DNA from: Actinomycetota bacterium
GTDB taxonomy: Bacteria; Actinomycetota; Actinomycetes; JACCUZ01
Length of the DNA stretch: 5,307 nt
NCBI GenBank assembly: GCA_030841245.1
Contig: JAVEDG010000425.1
Coordinates: 1 to 5,307, forward strand
Reading direction: 5' to 3'
Shown here: one piece after another, positions 1-5,079 of the stretch
Numbering within the stretch: position 1 is the stretch's first letter
Layout of the letters: each line of letters opens with the position of its first letter
The notes under the pieces: generated by a model
Told to the model about the DNA's origin: nothing
Databases searched by the model: none
What the model saw: only the letters and a program-made list of their open reading frames with translations
Translations under genes and position numbers: made by a program

Positions 1-1160
1 ACGTCCTTGTCGCCCCGCCCGGAGAGGTTGACCAGCACGACGCCCTGCGACCCGAGCTGTTGACCGACCCGCAGCGCCCCCGCCAGGGCATGGGCGCTCT
101 CGATGGCCGGGATGATCCCCTCGGTGCGGCAGAGCAGGGCGAACGCGTCCATCGCCTCGGCGTCGGTGACGGCGCGGTACTCGGCCCGGCCGGTGTCGTG
201 CAGCCACGCGTGCTCCGGGCCCACGCCCGGGTAGTCGAGGCCGGCGGAGATGCTGTGCGACTCGATGGTCTGCCCCATCTCGTCCTGCAGCAGGTAGGAG
301 CGGGCACCGTGCAGCACCCCGGGAGAACCCCCGGTGATCGTGGCGGCGTGGCGCCCGGTCTCGACGCCGTCGCCCCCAGCCTCGAAGCCGTACAGCCGCA
401 CCTCGGGGTCCTCGAGGAACGCCGTGAAGATGCCGATCGCGTTGGACCCACCGCCGACGCAGGCGGCTACCGCGTCGGGCAACCGCCCGGTCAGGTCCAG
501 GACCTGCCCCCGCGCCTCGTCTCCGATCACCCGCTGGAAGTCGCGCACCATCGTCGGGAACGGGTGGGGACCGGCAACCGTGCCCAACAGGTAGTGAGTC
601 GTCCCGACGTTCGTGACCCAGTCGCGCATCGCCTCGTTGATGGCGTCCTTGAGGGTGCGGCTGCCCGCGGTGACGGGGACGACCGTCGCGCCCAGCAGCC
701 GCATCCGGGCCACGTTGAGGGCCTGGCGCACGGTGTCGGTCTCGCCCATGTAGACGACGCACTCGAGATCGAGCAACGCAGCGGCGGTCGCGGTGGCGAC
801 GCCGTGCTGTCCGGCCCCGGTCTCGGCGATGACCCGCGATTTGCCCATGACCTTGGTGAGCAGCGCCTGACCGAGCACGTTGTTGATCTTGTGCGAGCCG
901 GTGTGGTTGAGGTCCTCCCGCTTGAGCAGCACCCGGGCACCGCCGGCGTGCGCGGAGAAGCGACGCGCCTCGGTCAGCGGGCTGGGGCGGCCGGCGTACG
1001 ACGAGAGCAGGCCGGCCAGCTCGCGCTGGAACTGCGGGTCGGCGGCTGCCTTCTCGTGCGCTAGCGCCAGCTCGTCGAGGGCGGCGACCAGGGCCTCCGG
1101 GACGAAGCGTCCGCCGTAGCGGCCGAAGTGCCCGTCGGGGTGGGGATCCGCAGCGGTCAT
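1..1160 (-). CDS. trpB: Tryptophan synthase beta chain, 3'-truncated by the window edge
   Basis: TrpB is the PLP-dependent subunit of the cytosolic TrpA2B2 complex; it joins indole (channelled from TrpA) to L-serine to give L-tryptophan. Reverse translation gives 386 complete codons from an ATG at 1160. Visible landmarks: the N-terminal FGRYGGRFVPE block (residues 12-22), the PLP-binding lysine K91 within HTGSHKINN, the catalytic glutamate E113 in AETGAGQHG, the phosphate-binding glycine loop GGGSNA (236-241), EGIIPAIESAHA, and the terminal NLSGRGDKD. All key residues seem intact. Only roughly the last 15-30 residues should be missing compared with the usual ~400-residue family length. The ATG overlaps the trpC stop as ATGA and no Shine-Dalgarno sequence lies before it, so translation is probably coupled to trpC. 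trpA is expected next, outside the window. Identity is seen directly in motifs; coupling is inferred. Confidence 0.98.
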   Translation of the reverse strand, partial: MTAADPHPDGHFGRYGGRFVPEALVAALDELALAHEKAAADPQFQRELAGLLSSYAGRPSPLTEARRFSAHAGGARVLLKREDLNHTGSHKINNVLGQALLTKVMGKSRVIAETGAGQHGVATATAAALLDLECVVYMGETDTVRQALNVARMRLLGATVVPVTAGSRTLKDAINEAMRDWVTNVGTTHYLLGTVAGPHPFPTMVRDFQRVIGDEARGQVLDLTGRLPDAVAACVGGGSNAIGIFTAFLEDPEVRLYGFEAGGDGVETGRHAATITGGSPGVLHGARSYLLQDEMGQTIESHSISAGLDYPGVGPEHAWLHDTGRAEYRAVTDAEAMDAFALLCRTEGIIPAIESAHALAGALRVGQQLGSQGVVLVNLSGRGDKD

Positions 1161-1963
1161 CTATCGTGCTTGACGGCCGGATGCGCACCGGCGGCGACCA
1201 GGTCGGCGACCGCGGAACGGGGGTCGCGGCCCGTGACGAGCGACTCGCCGACGAGCACGGCGTCGGCACCCGCTCGCGCGTACTCGATGACGTCGTGCGG
1301 ACCGCGCACGCCCGACTCGGCTACCCGCAGGACGCTGTCGGGGATGTGGGGCGCCACCTTGGCGAACACGCTGCGGTCGACCTCGAGGGTGTTCAGGTCG
1401 CGGGCGTTGACCCCGACGATCCGGGCGCCGGCATCGACCGCGCGCACCGCCTCCTCGATGGTGTGGCACTCGACGAACGCCGTCAGGCCGAGGGTCTCGG
1501 CGCGCTCGATGAGCGAGACGAGGGCGTTCTGCTCGAGCACGGCGACGATCAGCAGCACCAGGTCCGCACCGAAGACGCGGGCCTCCCAGAGCTGGTAGCT
1601 GGAGATGATGAAGTCCTTGCACAGCACCGGGACGTCGACCGCCCGGCGAACGGCGACGAGGTCGTCGAGTGTCCCGCCGAAGCGCCGCTGCTCGGTGAGC
1701 ACACTGATGACCCGCGCTCCCCCGAGCTCGTAGTCCAGGGCGAGCGCCGCCGGGTCGGCGATCGCGGCCAGCGCGCCCTTGGACGGGCTGGACCGCTTCA
1801 CCTCAGCGATGACGGCGACGCCGTCCTTGCGCAGGACGGGCACCGGGTTCCTGCAGGCAGGCAGTCGCTGTGCCCGCACCTTGAGCTCGTCGAGACTCAC
1901 CTGCTGCATGCGCGCGTCGAGGTCGGAACGGACACCGCCCAGGATGTCGTCGAGCGCACTCAC
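1157..1963 (-). CDS. trpC: Indole-3-glycerol-phosphate synthase
   Basis: TrpC converts carboxyphenylamino-deoxyribulose phosphate to indole-3-glycerol phosphate with loss of CO2 and water; it is a cytosolic (beta/alpha)8 barrel. The 268-residue product has the family signature IAEVKRSSPSKG (catalytic E54 and K56), VLCKDFI with the general-acid lysine K116, FVECHT with E165, GVNARDL with N186 and R188, AESG with E216 and the C-terminal phosphate-binding VGES. Length fits the monofunctional actinobacterial form; no PRAI (TrpF) domain is fused. The reading frame stays open upstream to an ATG at 2095, but I chose GTG at 1963. It has AGGAGA eight bases upstream, and the family-like N-terminus (SALDDILGGVRSDLDAR) begins there, whereas the 44-residue extension has no family character. 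Its TGA overlaps the trpB ATG. It is separated from the upstream membrane-protein gene by a structured 166-bp gap, so it may have its own promoter. Confidence 0.97.
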   Translation of the reverse strand: MSALDDILGGVRSDLDARMQQVSLDELKVRAQRLPACRNPVPVLRKDGVAVIAEVKRSSPSKGALAAIADPAALALDYELGGARVISVLTEQRRFGGTLDDLVAVRRAVDVPVLCKDFIISSYQLWEARVFGADLVLLIVAVLEQNALVSLIERAETLGLTAFVECHTIEEAVRAVDAGARIVGVNARDLNTLEVDRSVFAKVAPHIPDSVLRVAESGVRGPHDVIEYARAGADAVLVGESLVTGRDPRSAVADLVAAGAHPAVKHDR

Positions 1964-1971
1964 GCGATGGG

Positions 1972-1977
1972 TCTCCT
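1972..1977 (-). promoter_or_regulatory. Ribosome binding site deciding the trpC start
   Basis: On the minus strand AGGAGA stands eight bases before GTG 1963. The in-frame ATG at 2095 lies within the hairpin-rich gap and has no comparable site that I can see, so this site supports the GTG start for trpC. Confidence 0.75.
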
Positions 1978-2011
1978 GTTCGTCCCCGTGAAGGCCGGCC
2001 CCCGCGACCGA

Positions 2012-2036
2012 CCTACCGATGGTAACCGTCGGCAGG
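2012..2036 (-). promoter_or_regulatory. Near-palindrome overlapping a possible -10 element before trpC
   Basis: The 25-bp element has 10 of 12 base pairs matched around a central A at 2024. Its inner part on the plus strand is CCGATGGTAACCGTCGG, flanked by CCT on the left and AGG on the right, each separated by one base. On the minus strand TACCAT (2024-2019) fits the TAnnnT form of an actinobacterial -10 box, which would place a transcript start near 2012, about 50 bases before the trpC GTG. I see no good -35 hexamer at 16-18 bases. An operator dyad lying on a -10 box is a common arrangement for repressor control, but no known operator consensus is recognised here. An RNA hairpin is the other reading. 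Confidence 0.35.
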
Positions 2037-2048
2037 CAGCCGGCCTGC
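2032..2048 (-). repeat. Short inverted repeat (GCAGGC / GCCTGC)
   Basis: Two six-base arms, GCAGGC at 2032-2037 and GCCTGC at 2043-2048, enclose a five-base loop. The left arm shares 2032-2036 with the neighbouring 2012-2036 palindrome, so in a trpC leader RNA the two stems could not both form fully. No T-run follows, so it is not a classical terminator. Confidence 0.35.
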
Positions 2049-2050
2049 GC

Positions 2051-2076
2051 CGCGGGTGGTCGTGAGAAACCACGCG
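2051..2076 (-). repeat. Bulged inverted repeat (GTGGT / ACCAC with CGC / GCG)
   Basis: GTGGT at 2056-2060 pairs with ACCAC at 2069-2073 across an eight-base loop. The stem continues as CGC (2051-2053) with GCG (2074-2076) after a two-base bulge at 2054-2055. It lies between the palindrome before trpC and the hairpin after the HGxxPAAW gene. Role unknown; chance formation in GC-rich sequence is possible. Confidence 0.3.
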
Positions 2077-2098
2077 CGACTCCGCGACCGGACACCCA

Positions 2099-2120
2099 GC
2101 CGTGCGCACGTGCGCGCGGC
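2099..2120 (-). terminator. GC-rich hairpin just after the HGxxPAAW gene
   Basis: A perfect 12-bp palindrome, GCGCACGTGCGC (2104-2115), is extended after one mismatch by GCCG (2099-2102) with CGGC (2117-2120). The hairpin begins nine bases after the stop codon of the upstream gene on the minus strand. There is no downstream T-run, so it would be a T-less actinobacterial-type terminator, an mRNA-stabilising stem, or a partial attenuator between the upstream part of the cluster and trpCB. The symmetry is seen directly; termination is inferred. Confidence 0.35.
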
Positions 2121-2129
2121 GGCCGGCGC

Positions 2130-2423
2130 TCAGGAGGTTGCCGACCCCGACTCGTGGCTGGTCGGCGGCTGCAGCGGTCGCTCCGTCGGCGCGTCCGACC
2201 CGGAGTACGCCGGGTCGTGGTGGTCCTGGTAGGCGACGGTCTGTCCCATCCCCATCATCTGCAGCACCTTGCCGACGACGGCTCCCGCGGCGACGACCAC
2301 GATCCCGACCCAGAACAACCACGGCATGGCGAGCACGACTGCCAGCCCGGCGACCAGGAAGCCCACGAACATGACGGCCACGGCAGTCCATGCCGCGACG
2401 GTGTGGCCGTGGCTCTCCGCCAT
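2130..2423 (-). CDS. HGxxPAAW (DUF6704-like) two-helix membrane protein
   Basis: The 97-residue product starts MAESHGHTVAAWT, matching the HGxxPAAW family hallmark (H5-G6, A10-A11-W12) with valine in place of the usual proline at residue 9. Two hydrophobic segments follow, at about residues 13-33 and 36-54, then a conserved-looking GKVLQMMGMG loop (51-60) and a hydrophilic, probably disordered tail rich in Asp, Pro and Ser. The family is known mainly as a short actinobacterial protein encoded beside trpC; its biochemical role is not known to me. The ATG is well supported by AGGAGG seven bases upstream. It lies 57 bases after the Trp-associated membrane-protein gene in the same direction and is followed by a GC-rich hairpin, so it may end the upstream transcription unit. 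Family call is from remembered motifs; a role in tryptophan or indole handling is only suggested by position. Confidence 0.88.
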   Translation of the reverse strand: MAESHGHTVAAWTAVAVMFVGFLVAGLAVVLAMPWLFWVGIVVVAAGAVVGKVLQMMGMGQTVAYQDHHDPAYSGSDAPTERPLQPPTSHESGSATS

Positions 2424-2430
2424 GCTCGGT

Positions 2431-2436
2431 CCTCCT
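2431..2436 (-). promoter_or_regulatory. Strong ribosome binding site of the HGxxPAAW gene
   Basis: AGGAGG on the minus strand stands seven bases before ATG 2423. It is the best match to the anti-Shine-Dalgarno sequence in the cluster and implies initiation independent of the upstream gene. Confidence 0.8.
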
Positions 2437-2480
2437 CGATCGGGTCGCCGTCACTGGGCTCGACGTCATTGTGCCAGGGG

Positions 2481-3020
2481 TCAGGCCGTCGGGTCCTCAC
2501 CACGGTCGAGCGCCTCCCAGGCACGTCGGGCGTCCGCGGCCTCCTGGGCCGAGAGATCCGCTCCGCCGGGCAACTCTCGGGTGGCGCGGCGGGCCGGCGA
2601 CCGCGCGTAGGAACGGGCCGGCGCGGGCCACCGCCGGGCGAGCACCGCCACAGCACCGAGAGCGATCAGGGCACCGGCGGCGACCAGCAGCCACGCCCAT
2701 CCGGTGCGCTGCGGTGCGGCGTGGGCGCCGAAGCCGACCGTGCTCGCGCCGGTTTGCGGGACGCTCAGCGCCGACAGCACGATGCCCACGCCGGCCGCGA
2801 GCACGAGCACGGCCACGAGCCGGCGGGCCAGAGGCCCGACGAGCAGGACCGCCCCCGCTCCCGCAAGGCCCACGACGGCCAACGCGGTCGCGGCCGGGGT
2901 CGTCACGTCCGGCGTGACTCCCCCGCCGCTGACCCGGACCTGACCGGCCGCCGTGAAGGCGACCGCCGAGCCGAGCACGACCGTGCCGACGGCGATGGTC
3001 CGCTCGGACGCCGGTCTCAT
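2481..3020 (-). CDS. Trp-biosynthesis-associated membrane protein (TIGR02234/PF09534 type)
   Basis: The 179-residue product has four predicted membrane helices, at about residues 8-26, 42-62, 67-86 and 107-127. A Gly/Thr-rich loop lies between helices 1 and 2, and an Arg-rich cytosolic tail ends in WEALDRGEDPTA. Small size, four helices, this W-x-ALDRGEDPT-like ending and position directly after trpE match the actinobacterial Trp_oprn_chp family, whose function is unknown. The ATG overlaps the trpE TGA as ATGA, and no Shine-Dalgarno sequence precedes it, which points to translational coupling and hence co-production with TrpE. A role in transport or membrane tethering of the pathway would be speculation. 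Arg and Ala dominate the tail and there is no lysine in the protein, in keeping with the high GC content. An alternative is an unrelated small membrane protein, but context makes that unlikely. Confidence 0.9.
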   Translation of the reverse strand: MRPASERTIAVGTVVLGSAVAFTAAGQVRVSGGGVTPDVTTPAATALAVVGLAGAGAVLLVGPLARRLVAVLVLAAGVGIVLSALSVPQTGASTVGFGAHAAPQRTGWAWLLVAAGALIALGAVAVLARRWPAPARSYARSPARRATRELPGGADLSAQEAADARRAWEALDRGEDPTA

Positions 3021-4528
3021 CCGGGGCTGCGCAAGGTCGCAGCGGTGGCGACCGAGCGGAGCACCGCCATCGCCTTGTCCAAAGTCTCCTGGTCCTCGGT
3101 CGCCGGGTCCGAGTCGGCGACGATGCCGGCGCCGGCCTGCACGAGGACGCGCGAGCCCAGCACGACCGCGGTCCGGATCGCGATCGCGGTGTCGGCGTCA
3201 CCGGCGAAGTCGAGGTACCCGACCGCCCCGCCGTAGACGCCACGCCGGGTCGGCTCGAGCGACTCGACGATCTCCATGGCTCGCGGCTTCGGCGCCCCCG
3301 ACAGGGTGCCCGCAGGAAAGCAGGCGGCGAGCACGTCGTACGCCGTGCAGCCGGGAGCCACGGCACCGAGGACGCTGGACACAATGTGCATGACGTGGCT
3401 GTATCGCTCGACCGACATGAAGTCGACCACCTCGACGCTGCCGGGTGAGCACACCCGGCCGAGGTCGTTGCGGCCGAGGTCGACGAGCATCAAGTGCTCC
3501 GCCCGTTCCTTCGGGTCGGCCAGCAGGTCGGCGGCCAGCGTCGCGTCCTCCTCGGGGGTCGCACCCCTCGGACGGGTGCCTGCGATCGGGTGCAGCATCG
3601 CCTGCCCGTTGGTCACCTTGACCAACGCCTCGGGACTCGAGCCCACGATGTCGAAGCCGTCGTAGCGCAGCAGGTACATGTAGGGACTGGGGTTCGTGAC
3701 CCGCAGCATCCGGTAGATGTCGAGCGCACCGGCGGTCGTGGTCATCTCGAAGCGCTGGCTGAGCACCACCTGGAACGCCTCACCTGAGGCGATCTCCTCC
3801 TTGATCCGCCGCACTCCCGACTCGTAGTCCGCGGCCGTCGTGCGGCGCTCGAACTCCGGCTCGACGTCGCTGTCGTAGGCCGCTGCCGTGGCCGGCGCGG
3901 GTGCCGCGAGCTCGGCTGTCATCCGGTCCAGTCGTTGCACAGCGTCGGCGTGAGCCCAGTCGACCCGCTCGTCGGTGTCGTCGTAGTTGACCGCGTTGGC
4001 GATCAACAGGATCGACCCGTCGGCGTGGTCCATCACCGCGAGGTCGGTGGCCAGCATCATGGCCAGCTCCGGGATGTCGAGGTCGGGGTCCGCGATGGTG
4101 GGCAGGCGCTCCAGCCGTCGTACGGCGTCGTAGCCGATGAACCCGACGAGCCCCCCGGTCAACGGCGGCAGCCCCGGCAGCCGTGGCGAGTGCAGGGCTT
4201 CGACGGTGCGTCGCAGCGCCGAGAGCGGGTCACCACTGGTCGGTACGCCGACGGGAGGCTCGCCGACCCAGTGGACCGCCCCGTCGCGTTCGGTGAGCGT
4301 GGCGTGCGAGCGGGCACCGATGAACGAGTAGCGCGACCAGGCGCCGCCGTGCTCGGCCGACTCGAGCAGGAACGTGCCGGCCCGGTCTGCCGCCAGCTTG
4401 CGGTACACCCCCACGGGCGTCTCCCCGTCGGCGAGCAGCCGACGGGTCACCGGGATCACCCGGCGGTCTCCGGCCAGCCCGCGGAACGTCTCCAGATCGG
4501 GCTCCTCGCGCATGGTCACGCGGCCCAT
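3017..4528 (-). CDS. trpE: Anthranilate synthase component I
   Basis: TrpE forms anthranilate from chorismate, using ammonia passed from a TrpG glutamine amidotransferase, and is the committed, feedback-inhibited step of tryptophan synthesis. With ATG 4528 the product is 503 residues. The N-terminal domain has the Trp-binding LLES (54-57) and ends near residue 220. The chorismate-binding domain shows NPSPYMYLL (279-287), IAGTRPRG (315-322), ERAEHLMLVDLGRNDLGR (341-358), RYSHVMH, PAGTLSGAPK (405-414), YGGAVGY (432-438) and QAGAGIVADSD (464-474). LLES and NPSPYM being intact suggests normal tryptophan feedback. No amidotransferase domain is fused and no trpG lies nearby in the window. The frame is open to an ATG at 4666 inside hisI, but family similarity begins near the ETFRGLAGDRRVIPVTR block. 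ATG 4528 has a weak GGAG 13 bases upstream; ATG 4513 (498 residues) and GTG 4519 are alternatives. It sits 46 bases after hisI. Confidence 0.98.
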   Translation of the reverse strand: MGRVTMREEPDLETFRGLAGDRRVIPVTRRLLADGETPVGVYRKLAADRAGTFLLESAEHGGAWSRYSFIGARSHATLTERDGAVHWVGEPPVGVPTSGDPLSALRRTVEALHSPRLPGLPPLTGGLVGFIGYDAVRRLERLPTIADPDLDIPELAMMLATDLAVMDHADGSILLIANAVNYDDTDERVDWAHADAVQRLDRMTAELAAPAPATAAAYDSDVEPEFERRTTAADYESGVRRIKEEIASGEAFQVVLSQRFEMTTTAGALDIYRMLRVTNPSPYMYLLRYDGFDIVGSSPEALVKVTNGQAMLHPIAGTRPRGATPEEDATLAADLLADPKERAEHLMLVDLGRNDLGRVCSPGSVEVVDFMSVERYSHVMHIVSSVLGAVAPGCTAYDVLAACFPAGTLSGAPKPRAMEIVESLEPTRRGVYGGAVGYLDFAGDADTAIAIRTAVVLGSRVLVQAGAGIVADSDPATEDQETLDKAMAVLRSVATAATLRSPG

Positions 4529-4574
4529 TGTGTCGGCGGTGCTCCGGCGGCAGTCGCGGCGGACCCGCTCGAGC

Positions 4575-4991
4575 TCAGCTGAGGAGCACGTCGGCGTCGA
4601 AGCACGACCGGGTGCCGGTGTGGCAGGCCGGACCTGTCTGGTCCACGAGCACCAGCACGGCGTCACCGTCGCAGTCCAGCCGGACCGAACGCACCACCTG
4701 CGTGTGCCCGCTCGTGTCGCCCTTGCGCCAGTACTCGCCCCGGCTGCGGCTCCAGAACGTCGTCCGTCGTGTCGTGAGAGTCCGGTGCAGCGCCTCGTCG
4801 TCCATCCACCCCACCATCAGCACCTCGTGCGAGTCGTGCTGCTGGACGACCGCGGCGACGAGGCCCTCGGCGTCACGCCTGAGCCGTCCGGCGAGGGCGG
4901 GGTCGAGCCGGGAGCCGGCTGCGCCGCCGGTGGGGACCGTGACATCGTTCACCGCCACATTGTGACGGGTTGTCCGCGTCTGGGCCGCCAC
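4575..4991 (-). CDS. hisI: Phosphoribosyl-AMP cyclohydrolase
   Basis: HisI opens the purine ring of phosphoribosyl-AMP, the third step of histidine synthesis, in the cytosol. The 138-residue product is single-domain, without a fused HisE. Family blocks run in order: VVQQHDSHEVLMVGWMDDEAL (roughly 48-68), TFWSRSRGEYWRKGDTSG (78-95), the metal-binding DCDGD (D106, D108, D110), and Cys residues C107, C123 and C130 in the C-x15-C-x6-C spacing of the zinc site, within ACHTGTRSCF. GTG 4991 is chosen because AGGA lies six bases upstream. GTG codons at 4958 and 4952 would give 127 or 125 residues, nearer many homologues, but lack a good site. The first ~27 residues look unconserved. It is the first gene of the minus-strand cluster; no hisF precedes it, and the next gene upstream is divergent. 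Gene identity is certain, start is moderate. Confidence 0.96.
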   Translation of the reverse strand: MAAQTRTTRHNVAVNDVTVPTGGAAGSRLDPALAGRLRRDAEGLVAAVVQQHDSHEVLMVGWMDDEALHRTLTTRRTTFWSRSRGEYWRKGDTSGHTQVVRSVRLDCDGDAVLVLVDQTGPACHTGTRSCFDADVLLS

Positions 4992-5001
4992 TCGCTATCC
5001 T
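4970..5001 (+). promoter_or_regulatory. Possible promoter of the divergent acidic gene
   Basis: TATCCT at 4996-5001 fits the TAnnnT -10 pattern and would give a start near 5008 with a leader of about 70 bases before ATG 5080. The best -35-like hexamer, TTGTCC at 4970-4975, is 20 bases away, longer than the usual 16-19, so support is weak. The same bases in the opposite sense carry the AGGA proposed as the hisI ribosome binding site, so one of the two readings may be accidental. Confidence 0.28.
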
Positions 5002-5079
5002 GGGCGCTGGCGATCGACGGTTCGGGGCGCGACCGGCGGACGGCCTGACCGCGATCAGCGAACCTGGAGGATCGACCTG
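4992..5079. other. Divergent intergenic region between hisI and the acidic gene
   Basis: These 88 bases must hold, or lie next to, the minus-strand promoter for hisI-trpE unless that promoter is inside the divergent gene. I find no clear TAnnnT -10 with a partner -35 on the minus strand here and no Trp-codon-rich leader peptide. Shared control of the two directions is possible but not shown. Confidence 0.4.
5066..5070 (+). promoter_or_regulatory. Ribosome binding site of the divergent acidic gene
   Basis: GGAGG lies nine bases before ATG 5080. It is the main support for reading the rightmost 228 bases as the start of a real gene. Confidence 0.75.

Larger units (their letters stand above)
1964..2129 (-). 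other. Structured intercistronic gap before trpC
   Basis: This is the longest non-coding stretch within the minus-strand cluster; the other junctions are 4-bp overlaps or gaps of 46 and 57 bases. It contains four local inverted repeats (2099-2120, 2051-2076, 2032-2048, 2012-2036) and one long-range 8-base complement (1992-1999 with 2039-2046). No run of T follows any of them on the minus strand. I found no convincing Trp-rich leader peptide in it. It may hold a second promoter for trpCB, a read-through-controlled leader, or both. The complements are seen directly; function is inferred, and GC-rich DNA yields hairpins easily. Confidence 0.5.

Noticed and set aside
60..1064. A 334-codon plus-strand open frame opposite trpB
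   Set aside because: The opposite strand encodes intact TrpB motifs throughout; the plus-strand translation is low-complexity Arg/Gly/Val and matches nothing I recognise.
1166..2065. Plus-strand open frame opposite trpC
   Set aside because: Antisense shadow of trpC, running past its start into the hairpin-rich gap; no motifs.
2051..2076. T-box-like bases (GGGTGGT and ACCACGCG) in the trpC gap
   Set aside because: The resemblance is on the plus strand, leading away from trpC, and the specifier stem and the rest of the antiterminator are absent.
1964..2095. 44-residue N-terminal extension of TrpC from ATG 2095
   Set aside because: It would run through the hairpins, has no family similarity, and GTG 1963 has a well-placed AGGAGA.
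2019..3236. A 405-codon plus-strand open frame opposite the membrane-protein genes, trpE end and trpC gap
   Set aside because: It is Arg/Gly/Pro/His-rich with no recognisable motif, lies antisense to four well-supported genes and spans their junctions. Such frames are expected opposite GC-rich genes with strong third-position bias.
4529..4574. Possible Trp leader peptide or attenuator between hisI and trpE
   Set aside because: The gap is 46 bases and contains no start codon followed by Trp codons and no terminator hairpin.
4529..4666. 46-residue N-terminal extension of TrpE from ATG 4666
   Set aside because: It overlaps the hisI coding end in another frame and consists of unconserved Arg/Pro/Cys-rich sequence; family similarity begins only after 4513.
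3935..5048. Plus-strand open frames opposite the trpE N-terminus and hisI
   Set aside because: Both are mirrors of real coding frames with atypical composition; trpE and hisI motifs read cleanly on the minus strand.
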